DNA from: a virus
Direction: 5' to 3' (one strand)
DNA: 33,565 nt
IMG/VR virus record: IMGVR_UViG_3300010885_002439
Span: 1-33,565 of that record
The translations under genes were made by a program, and so were the position numbers. Position 1 is the first letter of the stretch, and the number at the start of each line of letters is the position of its first letter. Of this stretch, positions 1-7,255 are shown in pieces. The notes beneath the pieces are model-generated. The model did no database searches. It worked only from the letters and a program-made list of their open reading frames with translations, and was not told the origin of the DNA.

Positions 1-85
1 ATCCACTACAGGCTCACCAACCATAACCGTAGCAGGTGGATACCGTGTCTACAAGTGGACAGCATCTGGCTCAATTACAATCTAA
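1..85 (+). CDS. C-terminal end of a fibre-like protein (5' end outside window)
   Basis: Reading from base 2 gives 27 codons before TAA at 83-85. The tail end contains the stretch AGGYRVYKWTASGSITI, a pattern typical of the last strands of glycine-rich phage fibre or adhesin tips, where a YR-Y-F/W-T-G-S-I-T ending recurs. The start and nearly all of the gene lie to the left of the window, so length and attachment domain are unknown. The following gene starts 8 bases after the stop with AAGGAT as its ribosome binding site, so the two are probably co-transcribed. The assignment rests on a very short stretch. Confidence 0.5.
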   Translation, partial: STTGSPTITVAGGYRVYKWTASGSITI

Positions 86-93
86 GGATTAAT

Positions 94-423
94 ATGCACT
101 TTGCACAAGTAGTAGATAAGAAGGTAGTCAACGTAATAGTCGCTGAACAAGATGTTATTGATTCAGGTATGTTTGGAATTGGATGGGTTCAGACTAGCTA
201 TAACACTCATGGAAATAAGCATCCTAATGGTACACCCCTAAGAGGAAACTACGCTGGGTTAGGCTATACCTATGATAACGATGCTTTCTACTCACCACAG
301 CCCTATCCTAGCTGGACATTAAGCAAAGACTTCCTATGGGAAGCACCAACACCAATGCCTATAGATGGTAAAATGTACTCATGGGATGAACCTACATTAA
401 CTTGGGTAGCGGAAACGGTTTAA
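94..423 (+). CDS. Small fibre-associated phage protein (MHFAQV family)
   Basis: This is a 109-residue protein starting at the ATG at 94, which has AAGGAT 5 bases upstream. An upstream in-frame start at 55 overlaps the previous gene and lacks a binding site. The N-terminus (HFAQVVDKKVVNVIVAEQD) followed by GWVQTSYNT, LRGNYAGLGYTYD and KDFLWEAPTP recalls a small protein seen repeatedly in marine and freshwater phage structural regions, often beside fibre or capsid genes. Its function is not established. It has no membrane segment and no catalytic motif. It abuts the next gene (TAA directly followed by ATG), so the two are translated from one message. Confidence 0.6.
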   Translation: MHFAQVVDKKVVNVIVAEQDVIDSGMFGIGWVQTSYNTHGNKHPNGTPLRGNYAGLGYTYDNDAFYSPQPYPSWTLSKDFLWEAPTPMPIDGKMYSWDEPTLTWVAETV

Positions 424-1683
424 ATGTTCGGTTTAGTACCCCTATCTACAGCACCATTTAACGGAGGTACTGGCACTTCTGTATTTCAACTCACGATAAC
501 AGAATCTGCTAATGGTCAAGATGTAATAACCGTACTGGTAGTTGTTGTTAAATCTATCAATGAAACTGCAAATCCTCAAGATACCGTTTATGCAAACACA
601 ATAGATAGTGTTTTTGTAAGCGAATCAGCAAATGCACAGGATTCTCAATCAGAATCCATGTCAGCTCCAGTAACTATAGCTGAAGCTGCATCCGCACAAG
701 ATACTGTATCTGAGGCAATGACCGCTGCCACTAACATTAGTGAGGCTGGATCAGCAGCTGATACTCAGTCTGCAGCAATGACTTCCCCTGTAACCATTAC
801 AGAAGCTGCAAACGCACAAGATAGTCAGTCTGAATCATTATCCGCAGGGCTAATGGTTGAAGAATCTGCAACTGCTGTAGATACTGTTACAGAAGCAATG
901 TCAGCTGCCGTAAGCATTACTGAAGCTGCATCTGCAGCAGATAGTCAATCAGAATCAATGGCAGCACTTGTAACCGTACAAGAAGCTGCTAATGCAGTTG
1001 ATACTGTCACACAAAACTCTGTAGATGCTGTTTCCATAGCCGAAACAGCTAATGCCGTAGATACTGTATCTGAAAATATGTCTGCTACTGCTGCTGTAAG
1101 TGAAGCAGTAAATGCTCAAGATACCGTATCCGAGAATATGGCTGCTCCTGTCACCGTTACAGAGGCTGCCAATGCTCAAGATGAAGTTGTTGGTGGTGCT
1201 GTACAGTTTGTCAATATAATAGAAACAGCAAATGCAGTAGATACACAAACTGCACAAATGTCTGCTTTATTGGCTGTAATCGAGTCAGGATTGCTAACTG
1301 ATTCACAGACTGCAGTTATGACTGCATATCTATCGCAGATCGAGTCGGCAAATGCAGTAGATACAGTTGCAGCTAGTATGACAGCACCTGTTTCTATAAT
1401 AGAGATTGCAAATGCTCAAGATTTAACCTCCGCTTTAGCTGTAGCTTCAGTAAGTATTTTAGAAACAGCGAACGCGCAGGACTTAATTAACGAAGAAGTT
1501 TATGTTATCCTTGCCATACAAGAGGTTGGAAATGCTGTAGATATTTATATATGCAAACCAATTTTCCAAGCATCTGGTGTGATGTGGCGTGTTTCACCTA
1601 GAGCAGATTACTGGAATGTTCAATCAAGACCAAATTATTGGCACGTTTCACCAAGACAGGATTATTGGCATATAAATGAATAA
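424..1683 (+). CDS. Virion-associated protein made of 18 tandem 20-residue repeats
   Basis: This 419-residue protein is dominated by a 20-residue repeat with consensus close to V-S-I-x-E-x-A-N-A-x-D-T-V-S-E-x-M-x-A-x. Eighteen units run from about residue 23 to 382, with no gaps between them. The glutamate, the A-N/S-A pair and the aspartate are the best-kept positions. The C-terminus switches to three short aromatic repeats of the form R-x-x-Y-W-x-V/I. The repeat has no cysteine and almost no lysine, so the molecule should be very acidic. It sits between fibre-like genes and the capsid protease, which suggests a fibre or capsid-surface protein. No known enzymatic motif is visible. A solenoid or elongated beta fold is an inference. 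Confidence 0.6.
   Translation: MFGLVPLSTAPFNGGTGTSVFQLTITESANGQDVITVLVVVVKSINETANPQDTVYANTIDSVFVSESANAQDSQSESMSAPVTIAEAASAQDTVSEAMTAATNISEAGSAADTQSAAMTSPVTITEAANAQDSQSESLSAGLMVEESATAVDTVTEAMSAAVSITEAASAADSQSESMAALVTVQEAANAVDTVTQNSVDAVSIAETANAVDTVSENMSATAAVSEAVNAQDTVSENMAAPVTVTEAANAQDEVVGGAVQFVNIIETANAVDTQTAQMSALLAVIESGLLTDSQTAVMTAYLSQIESANAVDTVAASMTAPVSIIEIANAQDLTSALAVASVSILETANAQDLINEEVYVILAIQEVGNAVDIYICKPIFQASGVMWRVSPRADYWNVQSRPNYWHVSPRQDYWHINE
490..1569 (+). repeat. Tandem array of 18 in-frame 60-bp coding repeats
   Basis: Units begin every 60 bases (490, 550, 610 and so on to 1510) with no insertion or deletion. They are diverged in sequence but share cores such as GCAAATGC(T/A)CAAGAT and GCAATGCAGTAGATAC. 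Exact 60-base spacing together with synonymous divergence shows that the protein period, not the DNA, is being kept. Confidence 0.9.
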
Positions 1684-2038
1684 TTACATACTAGAAAAAA
1701 GAACAAGCGAAACTATTTACTACGACATCGACTGTACTCTTATCTTAGATACTGGCGAAACTATAACGACTGTTATATCCGTAGAAGCAGATCAAACAGG
1801 TTTAGTTATTCTTGCCCCTGCTGTAAACGCTGCTCCAGTTGTGTTTCCAGATGGCACTACTGCTGCTATTGGTAAAGTAATCTCTGTGCAAATATCTGAA
1901 GGCACTATACAGCCTAAACAAATTAACCAGCTCTACACTATCAGAGCAATTTTCAATACTACATTAGGCAATATCAGAGAAGGAACTGTTTTGTTAAATG
2001 TAACTAACATTCCAGTTCAAACAGGAAGGGTAATCTAA
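1676..2038 (+). CDS. Small beta-rich protein, unknown structural role
   Basis: This 120-residue protein overlaps the previous gene by 8 bases and its own stop overlaps the next start (TAATG). It alternates hydrophobic and polar residues in strand-like runs ([48 protein letters not shown]) and ends with [15 protein letters not shown]. This looks like an immunoglobulin-like or other beta-sandwich domain. Phages in this structural class often encode such a protein near the fibre or capsid genes, as a decoration or fibre adaptor. I cannot name a family. Co-translation with the repeat protein and the protease suggests a virion role. Confidence 0.5.
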   Translation: MNNYILEKRTSETIYYDIDCTLILDTGETITTVISVEADQTGLVILAPAVNAAPVVFPDGTTAAIGKVISVQISEGTIQPKQINQLYTIRAIFNTTLGNIREGTVLLNVTNIPVQTGRVI

Positions 2039-3324
2039 TGCCATTAAAAGAAGGATACAGCAAGGAAGTGATTGCTGAGAATATAGCAGAGCTTGTTAAG
2101 AGTGGACACCCACAAAAGCAAGCAGTTGCTATAGCGTATGAAAATGCTCGCAAAGCTATGGGCGATGATGAGCAAGATTCTGGATACGATGAAGTAATTC
2201 CAGCAATGGATAAGCGAGAATACGATACTAACGGCTGGTTTGAGGTTAAAGACAATCCTCTGTCAAAGGTTGGAGTATTCCCATATTCAGGTAAATCAAT
2301 AGCACCAGAGTGTGAACCCAATCAAATTTACTATGTATTTCGCCCAGCCGAGGAACTTTCGTCTGCTGAGTGCGTTGATTCATTCAAGCTAATACCTTGG
2401 ATTGACAACCATGTAATGCTAGGTGATGAAGAAGAAGGTTTGACACCAGCAGAAAGCAAAGGTATTCAAGGAGTTATCGGAGAGGATGTATACTTCGATG
2501 GCGAGTTGCTGAAAGGCAACATTAAAGTATTTTCCGAGTCGATGAGTAATCTTATCGCTAATGGAAAAAAGGAATTGTCCTGCGGTTATCGTTGTAAATA
2601 TGAGTATGCTCCATCTTCTTATAACGGAGTGGCGTATGATTATGTGCAACGTGATATTCGTGGCAATCATCTTGCTCTAGTCGAAAATGGCAGAATGGGC
2701 AAAGATGTATCGGTTTTAGATCACTTTACTTTTACAGTAGACAATAAGGAGTTTTTAATGATGGACAAAGAAGATGCAGTAGAGGGCGAAAAACCCACTA
2801 TGACACTAGAGGAAGTGCATAAATTCCTCGAAGAAGTCATGCCTAAATTGGCAAAGATTCAGGAGCTTACAGGTCAATATGGCTCTGCAGTTCCTGAAGC
2901 CGTTGTTGATGAGGACATGGGTCAAGCTGAACAAGAAGCACCAGCTGAAGAAGAAGAAACACCTGTAGTAGATGCTGAAGGCGCAGAGTATGGCGTTGGC
3001 GGTCAGAAAACTGAGGAAAAAGAGGGCGAAAGAGGTACTGGCATGGATGCAGCAACCCTTATTCGCAAGGTTGAACTTAACGTGGCTAAAAAAGCCAAGC
3101 TGTATACTGACTTGTCAGCTCACGTTGGCGCATTTGATCATGCCAACATGGACTTGAAAGACATGGCTGTATACGGTTGTAAGAAACTTGGATTGGATGC
3201 TCCAAAGGAAACTATTACTTTCCTTGAGGCTTATCTGATCGGCAAGGGTAGCCCTGTTCGTGCGGTGATGGATTCTGCTGCTCGTAAGGGTAATTTTATT
3301 GAACGATTTTTAGAAGGTAAATAA
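2038..3324 (+). CDS. DUF2213-type prohead protease/scaffold protein
   Basis: A 428-residue protein. Residues 5-40 carry the [14 protein letters not shown] motif often found in front of this family. Residues about 66-230 match the DUF2213 pattern, including WIDNHVML (His125), [13 protein letters not shown] (Ser181) and [13 protein letters not shown] (His211). The family is regarded as the capsid maturation protease of phages with DUF1073 portals and DUF2184 capsids, and the two histidines and the serine are the likely active-site residues. Residues about 280-345 are glutamate-rich and low in complexity, as expected of a scaffold segment, and a helical C-terminal domain follows. Position just before cement and capsid genes agrees. 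The protease function is family-based. Confidence 0.75.
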   Translation: MPLKEGYSKEVIAENIAELVKSGHPQKQAVAIAYENARKAMGDDEQDSGYDEVIPAMDKREYDTNGWFEVKDNPLSKVGVFPYSGKSIAPECEPNQIYYVFRPAEELSSAECVDSFKLIPWIDNHVMLGDEEEGLTPAESKGIQGVIGEDVYFDGELLKGNIKVFSESMSNLIANGKKELSCGYRCKYEYAPSSYNGVAYDYVQRDIRGNHLALVENGRMGKDVSVLDHFTFTVDNKEFLMMDKEDAVEGEKPTMTLEEVHKFLEEVMPKLAKIQELTGQYGSAVPEAVVDEDMGQAEQEAPAEEEETPVVDAEGAEYGVGGQKTEEKEGERGTGMDAATLIRKVELNVAKKAKLYTDLSAHVGAFDHANMDLKDMAVYGCKKLGLDAPKETITFLEAYLIGKGSPVRAVMDSAARKGNFIERFLEGK

Positions 3325-3326
3325 CA

Positions 3327-3839
3327 ATGACTGCTGCGACATTCCAATCCACAGTTAACATCAATTTGGGATTCGGTATTCCCGGAGAGTTGATTGTTGA
3401 CGGACCACAAAGAAGTGAATCACTAATCCTAGATGTTAATGGCGGTACTATTGCCTATGCGTTTACAAAGTCTAATACTACCAATGTAGCCACTATGGGT
3501 GGAGCTATTGTTGCTGGTACTAATGTCTTTGCTGGTATTCTGGTCAATCCTAAAGCCTACGCATCGTTTGGTGCTGTTGGTGGTGCGCCACTTGATCCAA
3601 CAATGTATCTACCCGGATATGCTCAAGGAGAGTTCCTCACAATGGGAACTATCGTTGTAACCATGAACGGTGCAGCTAACATTGGCGATAATGTTTTCTA
3701 TCAAAACACTACTGGTCAACTGTATGCTGGTACTCCGGGCGATGCTCCGGGTGCTGGGTTCACACAAATACCAAATGCGGTAGTTTATCGTTATCCAGTT
3801 TCTACAACTGGCTTGACAGCTATTCGCCTCACTAACTAA
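3327..3839 (+). CDS. Capsid cement/decoration protein (structural cement gp24-like)
   Basis: This 170-residue protein follows the protease with a 2-base gap. It has glycine- and beta-rich composition and the features GIPGELIVDGPQRSES near the start and GDNVFYQNTTGQLYAG in the second half. These resemble small cement proteins that lie between protease and major capsid genes in DUF2213/DUF2184 phages. Such proteins bind the outside of the mature capsid and stabilise it. No transmembrane or catalytic signature is seen. The gene is followed by AAGGATTAGATC and then the capsid start, so head genes are clearly one operon. The call relies on synteny and general pattern. Confidence 0.65.
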   Translation: MTAATFQSTVNINLGFGIPGELIVDGPQRSESLILDVNGGTIAYAFTKSNTTNVATMGGAIVAGTNVFAGILVNPKAYASFGAVGGAPLDPTMYLPGYAQGEFLTMGTIVVTMNGAANIGDNVFYQNTTGQLYAGTPGDAPGAGFTQIPNAVVYRYPVSTTGLTAIRLTN

Positions 3840-3849
3840 GGATTAGATC

Positions 3850-4950
3850 ATGAAATCAAACGAACATAGTCACATCGCCCCACGACAAGTAGGGGCAGTA
3901 AAAATGACCGCAGACGATGTTGCAGATTTTGCAGCTCTAAGCGATATTGGTATTAATCTTCCTCGTCAACAAGTCGCTAAAATGGCTGCATGGGCAATGG
4001 ATGATAACCAATCCGATGTAACAGCACCATCTATGACAACCCCTGTTCAGTTCCTACAGAACTGGCTACCCGGCTTTGTTAAGGTTATTACCGCAGCTCG
4101 CAAGATTGATGAGCTGGTTGGTATCACCACTACAGGCTCTTGGGAAGATGAGGAAATCGTACAAGGTATCCTAGAACCAATCGGTAACGCAGTTCCTTAC
4201 GGTGACTATACTAATGTGCCATTGGCATCTTGGAATACTAACTTTGTACGCAGAACTGTTATCCGTTTTGAAAAGGGTATCAAGGTTGGTATGTTGGAAG
4301 AAGCTCGCGCATCACGCATCCGTGTTAGCACTTCTGCCGAAAAGAGAGCTTCGTCTGCTCTGTCACTAGAAATTCAACGTAACCTAGTTGGTTTCTATGG
4401 CTACAACAACGGTCTTAACCTGACATACGGTTTCTTGAATGATCCAGCTCTGCCAGCCTACGTTACTGTAGCTGCTACTGGAACTGGAAGCTCTACATTG
4501 TGGAGTACCAAGACATTCTTGCAAATCGTTGCGGATATTAGAGTTGCTGCTGCTCAATTGCAAACTCAATCCCAAGACACTATTAACCCTGAAGATGTTG
4601 AATTGACTCTGGCTCTGCCTACGAACTCATATCAATACCTATCAGTAACAAGTGACTTCGGTATTTCAGTTCGTGATTGGCTCAACAAGACCTACCCAAA
4701 ACTGCGTGTTGTTTCAGCTCCCCAGCTGAATCTGGCAGATGGCGGTGAAAACGTATTTTATCTCTACGCTGAATCAGTTGATGATGGCGCAAGCGATGAC
4801 TCTCGTGTGTGGGTTCAAGTTGTTCCTGCTAAATTCCAAGCTCTTGGCGTGGAAAAGCAAGCAAAGGCTTATGTTGAAGATTATGCTAATGCAACAGCTG
4901 GCTGTATGCTGAAACGCCCTTATGGGGTTGTTAGGTATTCAGGAATTTAA
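3850..4950 (+). CDS. Major capsid protein (DUF2184 family)
   Basis: A 366-residue protein with a strong ribosome binding site (AAGGAT) 6 bases before ATG. It contains TPVQFLQNWLPGFVKVITAARKIDEL, the paired GSWEDEEIVQGILEP and YGDYTNVPLASWNTN segments, RTVIRFEKGIKVG, and a C-terminal section with LNLADGGENVFYLYAE, all in the order expected for DUF2184 HK97-fold capsids. The length is typical. It lies straight after the protease and cement genes. Two hairpin terminators follow immediately, suggesting that transcripts ending here raise capsid mRNA over the connector and tail genes. Confidence 0.85.
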   Translation: MKSNEHSHIAPRQVGAVKMTADDVADFAALSDIGINLPRQQVAKMAAWAMDDNQSDVTAPSMTTPVQFLQNWLPGFVKVITAARKIDELVGITTTGSWEDEEIVQGILEPIGNAVPYGDYTNVPLASWNTNFVRRTVIRFEKGIKVGMLEEARASRIRVSTSAEKRASSALSLEIQRNLVGFYGYNNGLNLTYGFLNDPALPAYVTVAATGTGSSTLWSTKTFLQIVADIRVAAAQLQTQSQDTINPEDVELTLALPTNSYQYLSVTSDFGISVRDWLNKTYPKLRVVSAPQLNLADGGENVFYLYAESVDDGASDDSRVWVQVVPAKFQALGVEKQAKAYVEDYANATAGCMLKRPYGVVRYSGI

Positions 4951-4956
4951 TGACTT

Positions 4957-4985
4957 GGGGATCAATAATATATTGATTCCCTTTT
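4957..4985 (+). terminator. Intrinsic terminator 1 after the major capsid gene
   Basis: GGGGATCAAT (4957-4966) and ATTGATTCCC (4972-4981) form a 10-bp stem with one G-U pair, loop AATAT, followed by TTTT. It begins 6 bases after the capsid stop codon. Confidence 0.75.
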
Positions 4986-5006
4986 CATCCTACTGTACTG
5001 TAGAAT

Positions 5007-5033
5007 AGACGGAGTATTACTTCGTCTTTTCTT
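5007..5033 (+). terminator. Intrinsic terminator 2 after the major capsid gene
   Basis: AGACGGAGT (5007-5015) pairs with ACTTCGTCT (5019-5027) in a 9-bp stem with one G-U pair and loop ATT, followed by TTTCTT. It lies 25 bases beyond terminator 1 and 23 bases before the next start codon. Confidence 0.7.
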
Positions 5034-5055
5034 AACTACTATGAGGACTAATAAA

Positions 5056-5427
5056 ATGGCTAAATCATCAAAGATATATGTTTTTTCTACCTTGGCAAAT
5101 GACCAGAACTATACTAATTGGTTAAAAGGTGGTGGCGATGTTCCTATTAAAGGACATTCAGTATTGATTAAAGGTGGCACAGGAGTGGCGAATGATCGCC
5201 TGATTACTCCTATGGGCATCTCAACAGAGATCAACGAGCTAGACTTGTCAGAACTCGAAAACAACGTAGTTTTCCAAAAGCATAAGGCTTCTGGATTTAT
5301 TGTAGTAAAGCAAAAGGCTGCTGATCCTGAAAAAGTAGCAGCAGATATGAATCGCAAGGATGAATCCGCACCCTTGACTGAAGCTGACTATTCAGCAGAT
5401 GATGCACCAAAAACTAAGTTTGCATAA
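5056..5427 (+). CDS. Conserved-position hypothetical protein between capsid and connector
   Basis: A 123-residue protein. The ATG at 5056 is preferred over the one at 5041 because GAGGA lies 8 bases before it. The N-terminal half is beta-like (KIYVFSTLANDQNYTNWL, HSVLIKGGTGVAN), while the last 40 residues are charged and probably disordered (RKDESAPLTEADYSADDAPK). It is the first gene after the tandem terminators and its stop overlaps the next start (TAATG), which couples it to the connector genes. A head-tail joining or capsid-associated role is likely from position only. I do not recognise a named family. Confidence 0.6.
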   Translation: MAKSSKIYVFSTLANDQNYTNWLKGGGDVPIKGHSVLIKGGTGVANDRLITPMGISTEINELDLSELENNVVFQKHKASGFIVVKQKAADPEKVAADMNRKDESAPLTEADYSADDAPKTKFA

Positions 5428-5867
5428 TGACCACACCTACATTCGATGATGAAAAATTCAGGAATCAGTTTCCTGCATTTGAAAATACGACAGACTTTCC
5501 ACCAGAGCAGCTTGATGGCTGGTGGGTTATGGGTACAGCGTATATCAATATCCAAAATGGCTATCCTTGGAATTTTAATCCAGCACAGCTACAACTGGCT
5601 GCAGACTTAATGTGCGCCCACTTAGGGCAATCGTTTACCTTGATTAATTCTGGGATTCCTACAGTTTTGGTACAAGGTACAGCAGAAGGCACGATTAACG
5701 TGAGTTTAACGCCCCCTCCTGTCAAATCAGCGTTTGGTTGGTGGCTTAGTACCACTTCGTATGGACAACAGCTTAGAGTGCTGTTAAAAGCCGTTGCTGG
5801 GGTTGGTCTGTTTGTAGGTGGCTGGGTAGAAAGATCAGGCTTCCGTAAGGCAGGTGGTGTGTTTTGA
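5427..5867 (+). CDS. Head-tail connector protein (DUF4054 family)
   Basis: This 146-residue protein shows the DUF4054 layout: an N-terminal F-R-x-x-F-P-A-F motif at 11-18, a helix ending in LAADLMCAHLG, then QGTAEGTINVSLTPPPV, and a C-terminal WLSTTSYGQQLRVLL-x-GLFVGGWVERSGFRK. The family belongs to head-completion or adaptor proteins that sit under the portal. Its position right after the capsid block and before the HK97 gp10-like gene supports this. The upstream stop overlaps its ATG and its own stop overlaps the next start, so expression is coupled. Confidence 0.75.
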   Translation: MTTPTFDDEKFRNQFPAFENTTDFPPEQLDGWWVMGTAYINIQNGYPWNFNPAQLQLAADLMCAHLGQSFTLINSGIPTVLVQGTAEGTINVSLTPPPVKSAFGWWLSTTSYGQQLRVLLKAVAGVGLFVGGWVERSGFRKAGGVF

Positions 5868-6340
5868 CACAGTTTAATCTAGGTAAGATTATGTCTGTGT
5901 TGGAACGTGCGCCTAAAGAATTTGAAAATATGGTTGCTCAAGTAGGGATACCTTCTGGTATTCAGTATGAAGATGGAACAGATGTAGCATTTGTAGCTGC
6001 TATCCATGAGTTTGGTGCGCCAGCTGCTAATATACCTGCAAGACCATTCATTATGCCTACTGTGGCAGAACAAAAGGATCAATGGACTAACACCATAGCA
6101 AAATCAATACCTAAAGTAGTTATGAACCAAATGACTGCTTTTGATGTATTGGATTTAGTTGGTATGCAAGCTGCTGCTGATATACAAACCAAGATTTCAA
6201 CAATTTATAGCCCTGCATTATCTCCAATCACCATTCGCAGAAAAGGATCATCCAAACCATTAATTGATACTGGTTTAATGATGGCATCCGTTAGAAATGC
6301 TGTGAATGAAGCTGGTGGGGAATTTATTAATAAAGGCTAA
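5864..6340 (+). CDS. Tail completion/neck protein (HK97 gp10 / Mu gpG-like)
   Basis: A 158-residue protein if translation begins at the TTG overlapping the previous stop (TTGA). An ATG at 5891 with AGGT 8 bases upstream gives 149 residues and is a real alternative. The core has AAIHEFGAPAANIPARPFIMPT, a helical middle, and ITIRRKGSSKPLIDTGLMMASVRN. That HEFG, IPxRPF and KPLIDTG series is the hallmark of virion morphogenesis proteins that stabilise the tail-to-head interface. Genes before and after are connectors too. The function is inferred from family pattern. Confidence 0.7.
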   Translation: MTQFNLGKIMSVLERAPKEFENMVAQVGIPSGIQYEDGTDVAFVAAIHEFGAPAANIPARPFIMPTVAEQKDQWTNTIAKSIPKVVMNQMTAFDVLDLVGMQAAADIQTKISTIYSPALSPITIRRKGSSKPLIDTGLMMASVRNAVNEAGGEFINKG

Positions 6341-6342
6341 CA

Positions 6343-6726
6343 ATGAATCTTCGTGGAATAGTTAATAATTATACAAGGTTGACTAATAACAACATTCAAA
6401 TTAATTGGGTGCAGTCAACAGGTTACACAACTAATGCAGCTGGTAGGCGAACACCTACAACTATCACATTGACAGTTGATGCTCAAGTGCAAGCTCTTAC
6501 TGCAAGTGACTTAAAGCAACTTGATGGATTGAATATTACAGGCGTTATGCGTACTGTATATCTATATGGAAATGCTGCTGGTGTTGTTAGAGCAGATCAA
6601 ATCGGTGGTGATATACTGAGATTCCCTGAGATTCCCACAGGACAAATCAGGAATTGGGTGGTCACTCAGGTTGTGGAAACATGGTCTGATTGGTGTCATG
6701 TAATTGTTACACTTCAACAGGATTAG
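6343..6726 (+). CDS. Putative head-tail joining protein
   Basis: This 127-residue protein starts 2 bases after the previous stop. It is beta-rich, with INWVQSTGYTTNAAGRRTP, VDAQVQALTASDLKQLDGLNITGVMRTVYLYG and GQIRNWVVTQVVETWSDWCHVIVTLQQD. The ending, where a write-up of the form VxxVxExWxDWCxVxVTLQ recurs in small phage joining proteins, and the location between the gp10-like and neck-terminator genes point to a head-tail joining subunit. No residue suggests catalysis. I am confident it is a real structural-region gene but less sure of the exact role. Confidence 0.6.
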   Translation: MNLRGIVNNYTRLTNNNIQINWVQSTGYTTNAAGRRTPTTITLTVDAQVQALTASDLKQLDGLNITGVMRTVYLYGNAAGVVRADQIGGDILRFPEIPTGQIRNWVVTQVVETWSDWCHVIVTLQQD

Positions 6727-6728
6727 GT

Positions 6729-7247
6729 ATGGCAGTCACAATTGATATTGTAGATCAGGATGTATTTACAGCTCTGGTCGTATTTTTTAACACCTTTTTA
6801 CCTGCTGGCACAGAAGTAGTGCAAGCGCAGGAGAATCTGGTTTCAATGCCTAAAGGTGGCTTTGTTGTTATGAACAATGTCAGCTTGACTAGGTTATCTA
6901 CCAATGTTGACAATTATCAAAGTGGGGAACAGACAAAAACTATCCTCACAGCAAACAATTATGGAATACAGCTTGATTTCTATGGTCCAAACTCTCAAAC
7001 ATGGGCTTCTGAAACTCAGACTTTATTCCGTGATGAATATGCAACGGAGATTTTTCCACCAAATATTCAACCGCTATATGCGGATAACCCAATGCAGATT
7101 CCATTAATTGATGGTGAGGATCAGTATGAGCAAAGATGGAAAGTAGTAGCAAGTCTGCAATATAACCCCATCCTGTCAACTTCCCAACAATCTATGTTGG
7201 GTGTTGATATTGCACTTGCACCAATAGACCAAACCTTTAACCCCTAG
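6729..7247 (+). CDS. Neck terminator protein (LIC_12616-like)
   Basis: A 172-residue protein. The ATG at 6729 is chosen because AGGATTAGGT lies just before it, and an upstream in-frame start at 6690 is buried in the previous gene. Motifs include ALVVFFNTFLPAGTEVVQAQENLVSMPKGGFVVMN, a central YGIQLDFYGPNSQTWASETQTLFRDEYA, and a C-terminal YEQRWKVVASLQYNPILSTSQQSMLGVDIALAPID. This arrangement matches phage neck or tail terminator proteins that cap the tube, and the sheath gene follows 8 bases later, which is the usual order. Confidence 0.7.
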   Translation: MAVTIDIVDQDVFTALVVFFNTFLPAGTEVVQAQENLVSMPKGGFVVMNNVSLTRLSTNVDNYQSGEQTKTILTANNYGIQLDFYGPNSQTWASETQTLFRDEYATEIFPPNIQPLYADNPMQIPLIDGEDQYEQRWKVVASLQYNPILSTSQQSMLGVDIALAPIDQTFNP

Positions 7248-7255
7248 GAGATTTT

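Noticed and set aside
955-1257. Minus-strand open frame of 100 codons
   Set aside because: It is the shadow of the 60-base repeat on the other strand, and its Tyr/Cys/Ser-rich product has no motif.
490-1569. Regular 60-base spacing that could suggest a CRISPR array
   Set aside because: The units are diverged, coding, and continuous without spacers. It is a protein repeat.
4988-5004. CTACTGTACTGTAG dyad between the two terminators as an operator
   Set aside because: The dyad is weak and lies between terminators without a nearby promoter, so no function can be supported.
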